DNA from: Sphingomonas sp. 28-66-16
GTDB taxonomy: Bacteria > Pseudomonadota > Alphaproteobacteria > Sphingomonadales > Sphingomonadaceae
Direction of reading: 5' to 3'
Length of the DNA: 64,000 nucleotides
NCBI GenBank assembly: GCA_002281485.1
Contig: NCGF01000010.1
Location: forward strand, 62,001 to 126,000
Position 1 is the stretch's first letter, and every line of letters starts with the position of its first letter. Below the pieces are notes generated by a model, which worked only from the letters and a program-made list of their open reading frames with translations, had not been told where the DNA came from and did no database searches. Made by a program: the position numbers and the translations under genes. This document shows positions 19,281 through 27,713 of the stretch, one piece after another.

Positions 19281-21304
19281 TGCTCAAAAAAATCCTCGTC
19301 GCCAATCGTGGTGAGATCGCCTGCCGCGTGTTCCGCACCGCCAAGCGAATGGGTCTCCAAACGGTCGCCGTCTATTCCGACGCCGATGCCCGCGCGCCGC
19401 ATGTGCTGATGGCCGATGAGGCCGTGCGGCTCGGGCCGGCGCCCGCCAGCGAGAGCTATCTCAAGGCCGATCTCATCCTCGCCGCCGCCAAGGCGACCGG
19501 CGCGGATTGCATTCACCCCGGCTATGGCTTCCTCTCCGAGCGCGAGAGTTTCGCGCGTGCCTGCGCCGAGGCCGGCATCGCCTTTGTCGGCCCCCCGCCC
19601 GCCGCCATCGCCGCGATGGGCGACAAGATCGAATCGAAGAAACTCGCCAAAGCGGCAGGGGTCAATGTCGTGCCCGGCTTCCTGGGTGAAATCGCCGATA
19701 CCGATGAGGCCGTAAAGATCGCCAAGGACATCGGCTTTCCGGTGATGATGAAGGCGTCGGCCGGCGGCGGCGGCAAGGGGATGCGGCTGGCCTATAGCGA
19801 GCAGGACGTGCGCGAGGGCTTCGAGGCGACCAAGCGCGAGGGGCTGGCGTCGTTCGGCGACGACCGCGTCTTCATCGAGAAGTTCATCGAGAGCCCGCGC
19901 CACATCGAAATCCAGCTGCTCGGCGACCAGCACGGCAACATCCTCTACCTCAACGAGCGCGAATGCAGCATCCAGCGCCGCCATCAGAAGGTGGTCGAGG
20001 AGGCGCCATCGCCCTTCGTCACGCCCAAAATGCGCAAGGCAATGGGCGAGCAGGCGGTCGCGCTGGCCCGCGCCGTCGGCTATTATTCGGCAGGCACGGT
20101 CGAGCTGATCGTATCGGGCGCGGACACGACGGGGGAGGGCTTCTACTTCCTCGAAATGAACACGCGGCTGCAGGTCGAGCATCCGGTGACCGAAGCGATC
20201 ACCGGCATCGATCTGGTCGAGCAGATGATCCGCGTCGCGAGCGGCGAGGCGCTGGCGTTCGGGCAGGCCGATATCGGCATCAATGGCTGGTCGATCGAGA
20301 ACCGGGTCTATGCCGAAGATCCCTATCGCGGCTTCCTGCCCAGCACCGGACGGCTGGTGCGCTATGACCCGCCCGAGAGTGAGGGCACGCCCTACAATCC
20401 TCCCCGATCCGGGGAGGAGCAAGAGCCCTACACCCGCGTCGATGACGGCGTCCGCGAGGGCGGCGAGGTCAGTATTTTCTACGATCCGATGATCGCGAAG
20501 CTGATCACCTGGGCCCCCACCCGCAAGGGCGCGATCGATGCCCAGATCGCGGCGCTCGATGCGTTCGAGATCGAGGGGCCGGGCAACAACATCGATTTCC
20601 TGTCGGCGCTGATGCAGCACCCCCGCTTCCGCTCCGGCATCATCACCACCGGCTTCATCGCCGAGGAATATCCCGACGGCTTCCACGGCGCGCCCGCCTC
20701 GCCCGATCTGCGGCGGGCCTTGTCGGCCATTGCCGCGTTCGCCGCCACCGCCGAGGCCGATCGCGCCCGGCGCACCGACGGGCAGCTGGGCGACCGGCTC
20801 CAGCCGCCCGCCGACTGGACCGTCCGCATCGACGGCACCGATCACAATATCGAACTCGACGAGGACGAGATCAGCGTCGACGGCGTCCCGCTCGACCTGG
20901 CGATGGAATATACGCCGGGCGACCGGGTGGTCGAAGCCGAGATCGACGGGAAGCCGCTGATCGTGAAGATCGCGCGGACGCGTACCGGCTTCAGGCTCAC
21001 CACGCGCGGCGCGTCGCATGTCGCGCGCGCCCTGCCGGCGCACGTCGCGCCTTATGCGCGTCACTTGATCGAGAAGGTGCCGCCCGATCTGTCGCGCTTC
21101 CTGCTCTGCCCGATGCCCGGTCTGCTGATGCGGCTCGATGTCGCGGCAGGCGACAGGGTCGAGCTCGGCCAGCCGCTCGCGGTGGTCGAGGCGATGAAGA
21201 TGGAGAATATCCTTCGCGCCGAAAAGGCAGGGGTCGTCAAATCGCTGAGCGCGGCGCCGGGCGACAGCCTGGCGGTCGACGCCGTGATCCTCGAGATCGA
21301 ATAG
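19280..21304 (+). CDS. pccA: Propionyl-CoA carboxylase alpha subunit (biotin carboxylase and biotin carrier)
   Basis: Carboxylates its own biotin with ATP and bicarbonate and delivers the group to PccB. The 674 residues comprise the biotin-carboxylase domain (KILVANRGEIACRV at the start, ATP-grasp loop ASAGGGGKGMR near 160, EMNTRLQVEHPVTE near 290), a BT linker domain, and a biotinyl domain with the modified Lys640 in EAMKMEN. Near residues 370-385 an unusual stretch (TPYNPPRSGEEQEPYT) is encoded by a palindrome that appears to have inserted in frame. Start: ATG in TAATG, coupled to the preceding gene. With pccB, mce and the mutase nearby, propionyl-CoA is the likely substrate. Confidence 0.92.
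   Translation: MLKKILVANRGEIACRVFRTAKRMGLQTVAVYSDADARAPHVLMADEAVRLGPAPASESYLKADLILAAAKATGADCIHPGYGFLSERESFARACAEAGIAFVGPPPAAIAAMGDKIESKKLAKAAGVNVVPGFLGEIADTDEAVKIAKDIGFPVMMKASAGGGGKGMRLAYSEQDVREGFEATKREGLASFGDDRVFIEKFIESPRHIEIQLLGDQHGNILYLNERECSIQRRHQKVVEEAPSPFVTPKMRKAMGEQAVALARAVGYYSAGTVELIVSGADTTGEGFYFLEMNTRLQVEHPVTEAITGIDLVEQMIRVASGEALAFGQADIGINGWSIENRVYAEDPYRGFLPSTGRLVRYDPPESEGTPYNPPRSGEEQEPYTRVDDGVREGGEVSIFYDPMIAKLITWAPTRKGAIDAQIAALDAFEIEGPGNNIDFLSALMQHPRFRSGIITTGFIAEEYPDGFHGAPASPDLRRALSAIAAFAATAEADRARRTDGQLGDRLQPPADWTVRIDGTDHNIELDEDEISVDGVPLDLAMEYTPGDRVVEAEIDGKPLIVKIARTRTGFRLTTRGASHVARALPAHVAPYARHLIEKVPPDLSRFLLCPMPGLLMRLDVAAGDRVELGQPLAVVEAMKMENILRAEKAGVVKSLSAAPGDSLAVDAVILEIE
20398..20418. 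repeat. Palindrome inserted in frame within pccA
   Basis: TCCTCCCCG and CGGGGAGGA form a perfect 9-bp stem around a three-base loop. It encodes PPRSGEE inside the carboxylase, in a surface-loop position between RYDPPE and TRVDDGVREGGEV, which are normally closer together. It resembles the intergenic palindrome at 14356-14375. Confidence 0.65.
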
Positions 21305-21376
21305 GCCCGCGCGGCGAATACAATTTGCGACAATATTTCGTTGGACGATTGCGTAGCGGGGTCGCAAGTGCGGGGC

Positions 21377-22849
21377 ATGGCCCGATCGCATTTCGCCCTT
21401 GTCTGTGCCTTGCTGCTGCCGCTCGAGGCGTGCACCGTCGGCCCCGATTACCGCCCGCCGGCCGCTGCCGCGCTGGCAGTGCCCGACAGCTATTCGACGC
21501 CCGCGCCGTCTGCCGCCGCCGACACCCGGCGCTGGTGGACCAATTTCAACGATCCGCAGCTCGACGCGATCGTTGATCTCGCGCTCAAGCAGAATCTCGA
21601 TATCGCCCAGGCGGTGTCGCGGCTTCGCCAGGCGCGCGAATCGCTCGTGCAATCGCGCGCGGCGCTGTTTCCCAGTGTGAGCGCTTCGGGCAGCTATTCG
21701 CGCAACATCAACATCCGCGGCCAGACCTTTGGCCAGATCACCAATGCCGGCATCGTCAACGAGAATTACGCGCTCGCTGCCGATGTGGCCTACACGGCGG
21801 ATATTTTCGGCGGTAACCGGCGCGGCGTCCAATCGGCGCGGGCGAGCTATGAATCGAGCGGCTTCAGCCTTGCCCAGGTGCAGGCGTCGATCGCCGCCGA
21901 AGTCGCGCGCAACTATATCCTCGCGCGCACCGCGCAGGCCAATGTTGCGATCGCCCGCAACAGCCTGACGATCCAGGACGACAATCTCGAAATCGCCGGC
22001 TTCCGGGTGCAGGCGGGCCTCGTCTCGTCGCTCGACGCCGAACAGTCGCGTGCCCAGCGCGCGCAGACCGCCGCCAACGTCCCGAGCCTCGAACAGCAAT
22101 TCCAGCAGGCCGCCAATCGGATCGGCGTGTTGACCGGGCAGGCGCCGGGCGCGCTCAAGGCCGACCTCGAGGCGCGCGCCCCGATCCCGCAGGGCCCCGA
22201 CAGCGTCCCCGTCGGCGTGCCCGCCGATATCCTCCGGCTGCGACCCGACGTGCGCGCCGCCGAGCGCACCCTCGCCGCCGCGACCGCGCAGATCGGCGTC
22301 GCCAAGGCGCAGCTGCTCCCGCAATTGACGTTGAGCGGCAGCATCTCGTCCAACGCCGCCTCGATCAACGCGCTGACCGATATCATCACGGGGCGCGTGT
22401 TCGGCAGCCTTGCCCAGACGATCTTCGATGCCGGGCGCAACCGCGCGGTCGTGCGCTCGCGCCGGGCGGCGGCGGAACAGGCCTTTGCCGCCTACAAGGC
22501 GACGGTGCTGACCGCGCTCGAGGATGTCGAGAACGGCCTGACCGCGCTGGCGACCGCGCAGGCGCGTCAGCGCGAATTCGCGGTGGCCGCCGAGGCATCG
22601 AACAATGCCGCCTTGCTCGCGCGCAGCCAGTATCGTGCGGGGCTGACCGACATCACCACGCTCAACACCGCCGAATCCTCTTTGCTCTCGGCGCAGAGCG
22701 GCTTGTCGTCGGCGCGCTCGGATCAGGCGCAGGCGCTGGTGCAGCTCTATCTCGCGCTCGGCGGCGGCTGGGACAGCGCCGCCCCCGCGCCGACCGCCGA
22801 GCCCCTCAAACAAGGCGACGGCCAGCCGCCGCGCGCCCCAGCCCCGTAA
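21377..22849 (+). CDS. Outer-membrane efflux lipoprotein (NodT/TolC-like factor)
   Basis: Forms the outer-membrane exit duct of a tripartite exporter. The 490-residue product begins with a lipoprotein signal peptide whose lipobox LEAC places the modified Cys at residue 19, followed by TVGPDYRPP, the hallmark of the NodT family. Two repeated OEP halves follow, each with long periplasmic helices (NLDIAQAVSRLRQARESL; YRAGLTDITTLNTAES). The start at 21377 is chosen because it gives the signal peptide directly; an in-frame ATG at 21341 would add 12 residues before it. It leads an operon with the adaptor, ATPase and permease. Confidence 0.9.
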   Translation: MARSHFALVCALLLPLEACTVGPDYRPPAAAALAVPDSYSTPAPSAAADTRRWWTNFNDPQLDAIVDLALKQNLDIAQAVSRLRQARESLVQSRAALFPSVSASGSYSRNINIRGQTFGQITNAGIVNENYALAADVAYTADIFGGNRRGVQSARASYESSGFSLAQVQASIAAEVARNYILARTAQANVAIARNSLTIQDDNLEIAGFRVQAGLVSSLDAEQSRAQRAQTAANVPSLEQQFQQAANRIGVLTGQAPGALKADLEARAPIPQGPDSVPVGVPADILRLRPDVRAAERTLAAATAQIGVAKAQLLPQLTLSGSISSNAASINALTDIITGRVFGSLAQTIFDAGRNRAVVRSRRAAAEQAFAAYKATVLTALEDVENGLTALATAQARQREFAVAAEASNNAALLARSQYRAGLTDITTLNTAESSLLSAQSGLSSARSDQAQALVQLYLALGGGWDSAAPAPTAEPLKQGDGQPPRAPAP

Positions 22850-22860
22850 CAGGATCGTTC

Positions 22861-24231
22861 ATGGCAGACGCAAGCGCATCCGATCTCAACGAGTTTCTCG
22901 GCGTCCGGCCGGTGCCGGCCTGGCGTCGCTATGGCAAATGGGTGCTCGTCGCGATCGGCGTGCTGCTGCTCGTGCTCGTCGCGCTGCGCTTCCTCGCGCC
23001 GGCGGCCAAGCCCAACTACGCCACCGAAACCGTCACCAAGGGATCGCTGGTGGTCTCCGTATCGGCGACCGGCAAGCTTGCCCCGACCAACCAGGTCGAT
23101 GTCGGCTCCGAAGTCTCGGGGCTCGTCTCGAAGGTGCTCGTCGACGTCAATGATCGCGTCACCAAGGGCCAGCCGATCGCGGTGATCGATCCGCAGCGTT
23201 TCCAGGACGCGGTCAACCAGAACCGCGCCCAGCTAAGGTCGAGCGCGGCGAGCGTCGCGCAGGCACAGGCGACGCTCGCCCAGGCGAGCGCGCAGCTCGC
23301 CCGGCTCCAGGAAGTCAGCCGCCTGTCCGGCGGGCGCGTGCCGGCCAAGACCGAAATGGAACAGGCGATCGCCGATCGCGACCGCGCCGTCGCCGGGCTG
23401 CGCGTTGCCCAGGCCAATGTCGGTGCGGCGACCGCGACGCTGTCGTCGAACCAGTATAATCTGGTCCGCGCGGTGATCCGCTCGCCGGTCAACGGCGTCG
23501 TGCTCGCGCGGCAGGTCGAGCCGGGCCAGACCGTCGCCGCCTCGTTCAACACCCCGACCCTGTTCGTCATCGCCGAGGATCTGACGCGGATGAAGCTCGA
23601 GGTCGCGATCGACGAAGCCGATGTCGGCGAGGTCCGCGCCGGGCAGCAGGCGACCTTCGTCGTCGATGCCTTTCCCGGCGAGACCTTCCCGGCGACGATC
23701 ACCCGCGTCAATCTCGGATCGAACCTGTCGGCGCAGTCGACCACGACGGCGACGACGACGACCAACCAGGTGGTGAGCTATTCGGCGCTGCTCGCGGTTT
23801 CGAACCCCGATATCAAATTGCGCCCCGGGATGACCGCTACGGCGGACATCACCACGACGCAGAAAGCGGGCGTGCTGCTCATCCCCAATGCCGCGCTGCG
23901 CTTCAAGCCGACCGAGGGCGCGGGCAGCGCCCAGGGGGGTATCGCCAGCGCGTTCGGCCCCCCGCGCTTCCGCCGCGGCGGCGAGCGCACCGCGACGATC
24001 GGGCGCGGGTCGACCCAGACGGTCTACGTCCTTCAGGACGATGGCAGCCTCAAGCAGTTGCAGGTGATCACCGGCGACACCAACGGCACGATGACCGAAG
24101 TCACCGGCGGGCCGCTGCGCGCGGGGATGAAGGTCGTGACCGGGCAACTCGCCGCCGGCGCGACGCCAGCCGCCGCCCGCTCGGGGGCCGGCAGCAAGCG
24201 GCAGCGCAGCGGGGCGAGCGGTGGCCAGTAA
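22861..24231 (+). CDS. Periplasmic adaptor protein of a MacAB-type exporter
   Basis: Bridges the inner-membrane ABC permease to the outer-membrane factor. The 456 residues comprise a short cytoplasmic leader, one membrane segment (about residues 25-45), the lipoyl-like half motif ATGKLAPTNQVDVGSEVSG, a long coiled-coil hairpin rich in Ala/Gln (SVAQAQATLAQASAQLARLQ), the second lipoyl half RSPVNGVVLARQVEPGQTV, and a beta-barrel domain. The order matches MacA/HlyD proteins. The C-terminus is Gly/Ser/Arg-rich. It ends 11 bases inside the next gene, so translation is coupled. The exported substrate is unknown: macrolide, peptide or lipid are the family's options. Confidence 0.88.
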   Translation: MADASASDLNEFLGVRPVPAWRRYGKWVLVAIGVLLLVLVALRFLAPAAKPNYATETVTKGSLVVSVSATGKLAPTNQVDVGSEVSGLVSKVLVDVNDRVTKGQPIAVIDPQRFQDAVNQNRAQLRSSAASVAQAQATLAQASAQLARLQEVSRLSGGRVPAKTEMEQAIADRDRAVAGLRVAQANVGAATATLSSNQYNLVRAVIRSPVNGVVLARQVEPGQTVAASFNTPTLFVIAEDLTRMKLEVAIDEADVGEVRAGQQATFVVDAFPGETFPATITRVNLGSNLSAQSTTTATTTTNQVVSYSALLAVSNPDIKLRPGMTATADITTTQKAGVLLIPNAALRFKPTEGAGSAQGGIASAFGPPRFRRGGERTATIGRGSTQTVYVLQDDGSLKQLQVITGDTNGTMTEVTGGPLRAGMKVVTGQLAAGATPAAARSGAGSKRQRSGASGGQ

Positions 24232-24985
24232 CGCGATCGCCCGACCGGTGACGGCGAGCGATCGCCAGCCGTTGATCGCGCTGCGCGGGGTGACCAAGGT
24301 CTATGGCAGCGGATCGACCGAGTTCCAGGCGCTGAAGGGTGTCGATCTCGACATCGCGGCGGGCGATTTCGTCGCGGTGATGGGCCCCTCGGGCTCGGGC
24401 AAATCGACGACGATGAATATTCTCGGCTGCCTCGACGTTCCGAGCGCGGGCAGCTTCCTGTTCAAGGGCCATCACGTCGAAAAGCTCGGCCGCGACGAGC
24501 GCGCGCTGCTGCGGCGCAAGTATCTCGGCTTCGTGTTTCAGGGGTTCAACCTGCTCGCGCGCACCACCGCGCTCGAAAATGTCGAGCTGCCGCTGCTCTA
24601 TCGCGGTGACCCCCGCAAGGCGCGGCATGACGCGGCGATGGCGGCGCTCGACAAGGTCGGGCTCGCGCCGTGGTGGGATCATACCCCGGGCGAACTCTCG
24701 GGCGGGCAGCAGCAGCGCGTCGCGATCGCGCGCGCGCTGGTCACCAGCCCCGACGTGCTGCTCGCCGACGAGCCGACCGGCAATCTCGATTCGGAACGGT
24801 CGCTCGAGATCATGGAACTGCTGACCGAACTCAACCACACGCTCGGCATCACCGTGGTGATGGTGACGCACGAGGGCGATATGGCTGCTTTTGCCAATAC
24901 CATCATTCACTTCAAGGACGGGCTGGTCGAAAGGATCGAATCGGGGATGCGCAGGCCGGGCCTGCGCAAGGGGACGTCGGCCTGA
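24221..24985 (+). CDS. ABC transporter ATP-binding protein (MacB/LolD type)
   Basis: ATPase subunit of 254 residues. Walker [10 protein letters not shown] lies near residues 57-65, the Q-loop FVFQGFNLL near 107, the signature LSGGQQQR near 162, Walker [13 protein letters not shown] near 180, and the H-loop VTHEGD near 218. MacB-class ATPases drive export by a mechanotransmission cycle. In this operon ATPase and permease are separate genes, whereas E. coli MacB is a single fused chain. The GTG start overlaps the adaptor gene by 11 bases and the stop overlaps the permease start by one base. Confidence 0.9.
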   Translation: MASNAIARPVTASDRQPLIALRGVTKVYGSGSTEFQALKGVDLDIAAGDFVAVMGPSGSGKSTTMNILGCLDVPSAGSFLFKGHHVEKLGRDERALLRRKYLGFVFQGFNLLARTTALENVELPLLYRGDPRKARHDAAMAALDKVGLAPWWDHTPGELSGGQQQRVAIARALVTSPDVLLADEPTGNLDSERSLEIMELLTELNHTLGITVVMVTHEGDMAAFANTIIHFKDGLVERIESGMRRPGLRKGTSA

Positions 24986-26193
24986 TGTTCTTCACCACGC
25001 TGCTGCTCGCCTTGCGCTCGATCGCCCGGCACAAGCTTCGCTCGTTCCTGACGACGCTGGGCATCATCATCGGCGTGGCGGCGGTGGTGACGATGGTCAC
25101 GCTCGGCAAGGCGACGACGGCGGCGGTGCAGGCCTCGATCGCGTCGCTCGGCACCAACATCCTTCAGGTCCGCCCCGGCCAGGGCTTCGGGCGTGGCGGC
25201 GGCGGCCCGCGCCCGCCCGATTTCAAGGCCGACGACGTCACCGCGATCCGGCAGCAGATCGCCGGAGTGACGGCGGTCGCGCCGCAAGCGCAATCATCGG
25301 GCACGGTGATCTATGAAGGCGCCAACTGGTCGACGACGATCAACGGCACCAACGACGATTATTTCGAGGTCCAGCCCTGGCCGCTCGCGAGCGGGCGCTA
25401 TTTCACGCCGCAGGAGGAAGCCGCCGGCAAGGCCGTTTGCATCATCGGCAACACGATCAAGAAGAATCTCTATCGCGAGGCCGATCCGATCGGCACGCGG
25501 ATGCGGATCGCCGGGATCAGCTGCGACGTGATCGGGCTGCTCACCTCGAAGGGGCAGGCGGGCTTTGGCGGCGATCAGGACGATGTCGTGCTGATGCCGC
25601 TCAAGACGGTGCAGCGACGGCTGACCGGCAATCGCGACATCAGGCTGATGCTGGTCGGGGTCGATCAGGCCTATTCGACCGCGCAGGTGCAGACGGTGCT
25701 GACCGATCTGCTGCGCGAGCGTCGCGGGATCCTGCCGGGCAAGGACGATGATTTCTTCATCTTCGACACCAAACAGATTTCGGACACGCTGACCTCGACG
25801 ACGACGCTGCTGACCGGGATCGTCAGCGCGGTCGCGGCGATCAGCCTCGTCGTGGGCGGGATCGGCATCATGAACATCATGCTCGTCTCGGTGACCGAAC
25901 GAACGCGGGAGATCGGGATCCGGCTGGCGATCGGCGCGGTCGCGCGCGAGGTGCTGCTGCAGTTTCTGGTCGAGGCGATCGCGCTGTCGTGCATCGGCGG
26001 GCTGATCGGGCTGGTCCTCGCGCAAGGCGTGATCGCGCTCGCAGTGCCGCTGCTCAAGGTCACCTGGCTGTTCGATCCGCAGATCAACATCATCGCCTTT
26101 GCGATTTCGGCGATCATCGGCGTGGTGTTCGGCTATTTTCCGGCGCGCCGCGCGGCCAGCCTCAACCCGATCGACGCGCTGCGCCACGAATAG
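24985..26193 (+). CDS. MacB-type ABC transporter permease
   Basis: Inner-membrane permease of 402 residues with four membrane segments in the MacB arrangement. One lies at the N-terminus (FLTTLGIIIGVAAVVTMV), followed by a periplasmic domain of about 220 residues. Three follow at the C-terminus, with the conserved motif VVGGIGIMNIMLVSVTERTREIGIRLAIGA and a closing FGYFPARRAASLNPIDALR. The start ATG at 24985 is in TGATG with the ATPase stop. It converges with the molybdenum-cofactor gene with 15 bases between stops. Confidence 0.92.
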   Translation: MFFTTLLLALRSIARHKLRSFLTTLGIIIGVAAVVTMVTLGKATTAAVQASIASLGTNILQVRPGQGFGRGGGGPRPPDFKADDVTAIRQQIAGVTAVAPQAQSSGTVIYEGANWSTTINGTNDDYFEVQPWPLASGRYFTPQEEAAGKAVCIIGNTIKKNLYREADPIGTRMRIAGISCDVIGLLTSKGQAGFGGDQDDVVLMPLKTVQRRLTGNRDIRLMLVGVDQAYSTAQVQTVLTDLLRERRGILPGKDDDFFIFDTKQISDTLTSTTTLLTGIVSAVAAISLVVGGIGIMNIMLVSVTERTREIGIRLAIGAVAREVLLQFLVEAIALSCIGGLIGLVLAQGVIALAVPLLKVTWLFDPQINIIAFAISAIIGVVFGYFPARRAASLNPIDALRHE

Positions 26194-26208
26194 GCATCGG
26201 CCTGGACG

Positions 26209-26784
26209 TCAGACCAGCGCGCGCAGCCTCGCCAGATCATCGGGCGTGTCGATGTCGATCAGTTCGGCCGGGCTCGTCACGACATGGAAGCCGGCGCGGA
26301 TCAGGGCGCGGCCGCCGGCATCGCCCTCCGCCTCGGCGAGCGCGCGAAAACGCCCGGCACCGAACAGCGCCGGCGGCGAGGGCGTTCGGCCATCGCTCGA
26401 AGCGACCACCGCATCGGCACCCTCGGCGGCATCGAACAGCCGGAAAATATGCGTCGCGGTGACGCGTGGCATATCGGCCAGCGCGATCACCACGGCTGCT
26501 GCGCCGGCGTCGCGCGCGGCCTTGATCCCGAGCTTCACCGAGGCCGACATCCCTGATTCGGGCGCGCGGTTGTCGATCACGGCATAGCCGTGGCCGGCAA
26601 AATCGAGCGTCGTTCCCGAGACGATCGCGACGCGCGTCATGAACGGCACGGCTTCGAGGGCGGTGACGACGTGCATCGCCAGCGGCCGCCCGAGAAAGGC
26701 CTGCTCGAGCTTGTCGACGTCGCCGAAGCGTGTCGATCGGCCGGCCGCGAGCAGCACCAGCATCGAGCGCTCGGCGGCGATCAT
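26209..26784 (-). CDS. MobA/MocA-like nucleotidyltransferase (molybdenum cofactor maturation)
   Basis: A 191-residue NTP-transferase of the MobA-like group. The nucleotide-binding start VLLAAGRSTRFGDVDKL is visible, as is the metal-binding aspartate in VIALADMPRVTA and DTPDDLARL at the C-terminus. Such proteins (MocA) attach CMP to molybdopterin to make the cytosine-dinucleotide form used by xanthine-oxidase-family enzymes. That fits its place at the end of the aldehyde oxidoreductase operon. It starts within the stop of the XdhC-type gene (four-base overlap). GTP use (MobA proper) is less likely given the neighbours. Confidence 0.82.
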   Translation of the reverse strand: MIAAERSMLVLLAAGRSTRFGDVDKLEQAFLGRPLAMHVVTALEAVPFMTRVAIVSGTTLDFAGHGYAVIDNRAPESGMSASVKLGIKAARDAGAAAVVIALADMPRVTATHIFRLFDAAEGADAVVASSDGRTPSPPALFGAGRFRALAEAEGDAGGRALIRAGFHVVTSPAELIDIDTPDDLARLRALV

Positions 26785-27704
26785 GATCGGGGTGCGTGAA
26801 ACGCGGCGATCATCGCGGCGGCGACCGAAAGGGCGATTTCTGCCGGGCCGATCGCACCGATATCGAGGCCGACCGGCGCGTCGATCCGATCGAGATCGGC
26901 GTCGGTGACCCCGGCCGCGGCGAGCCGCTCGCGCCGCGCGGCATGGCTGCGCCGCGAGCCCAGCGCGCCGACATAGCCGGTCGGTGCAGCGAGGGCGGCG
27001 ATCAGCGCGGGATCGTCGATCTTGATGTCGTGGCTGAGCGTCACCACGGCGGTTGCCGGTCCGGGGAGGTAGGCGCTGATCGCCTCGTCGGGCCAGCGAT
27101 CGTCGAGGGTGACGCCGGGAAAGCGCTCTTCGGTCAAAAAGCGCGCGCGCGGATCGATGACGATCGTCGTGATACCGAGCTCGCGCGCAAGCCCCGCCAG
27201 CGCCTGAGCGATCTGGACGGCGCCGACGATGAGCAGCCGGCGGGGCGGATCATAACGATTGACGAAGGCGGCGCCCTCGATCGGCCGCAGCGAGCTCTGC
27301 CCCGAGCCGAGATCGGTGTTGACGCTGAGCGCCTGGCCCTGCGCCCGCGCCTCGGCGATCCGGTCGAACAATTCGGGATCGAACCCGTCCGCCGCAACGG
27401 GCTGAACGAGGACCTCGATTTCGCCGCCGCAGGGCAGCCCGACTTCCCAGGCGGCGGCGTCGGCGACCCCGTAGCGCTTGAGCTGGAACGGCGCACCGGC
27501 GAGGACGTCGGCGGCGGCGGCCATGATGTCGCTTTCGACGCAGCCGCCCGACACCGATCCCTCGAACCGGCCATCCTCATGGACGAGCATATGGCTGCCG
27601 CGCGGACGCGGTGCCGAGCCCCAGGTCGAGACGACGGTGGCGAGCGCGAGCCGCGCGCCCTTCCAGGCGGACGCGGCAGCGAGGACGGAATCATTGTCGG
27701 CCAT
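26781..27704 (-). CDS. XdhC/PaoD family molybdoenzyme maturation chaperone
   Basis: A 307-residue cytoplasmic protein that binds the finished molybdenum cofactor, helps its sulfuration and inserts it into the large subunit. The N-terminal XdhC domain shows STWGSAPRPRGSHMLV and the conserved GSVSGGCVESDI near residue 50. The C-terminal Rossmann-like domain shows LLIVGAVQIAQALAGLA near 155 and GYVGALGSRRS near 255. It lies nine bases downstream of the molybdenum subunit gene and overlaps the MocA-like gene, the same order as the E. coli paoABCD operon. Confidence 0.88.
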   Translation of the reverse strand: MADNDSVLAAASAWKGARLALATVVSTWGSAPRPRGSHMLVHEDGRFEGSVSGGCVESDIMAAAADVLAGAPFQLKRYGVADAAAWEVGLPCGGEIEVLVQPVAADGFDPELFDRIAEARAQGQALSVNTDLGSGQSSLRPIEGAAFVNRYDPPRRLLIVGAVQIAQALAGLARELGITTIVIDPRARFLTEERFPGVTLDDRWPDEAISAYLPGPATAVVTLSHDIKIDDPALIAALAAPTGYVGALGSRRSHAARRERLAAAGVTDADLDRIDAPVGLDIGAIGPAEIALSVAAAMIAAFHAPRS

Positions 27705-27713
27705 GGTCTATCC

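Noticed and set aside
19277..22813. A very long open frame (over 1100 codons) on the minus strand opposite pccA and the outer-membrane factor
   Set aside because: It lies fully antisense to two genes with clear motifs. Its product is Arg/Ala/Gly/Asp-rich without any family motif, as expected from GC-rich codon bias.
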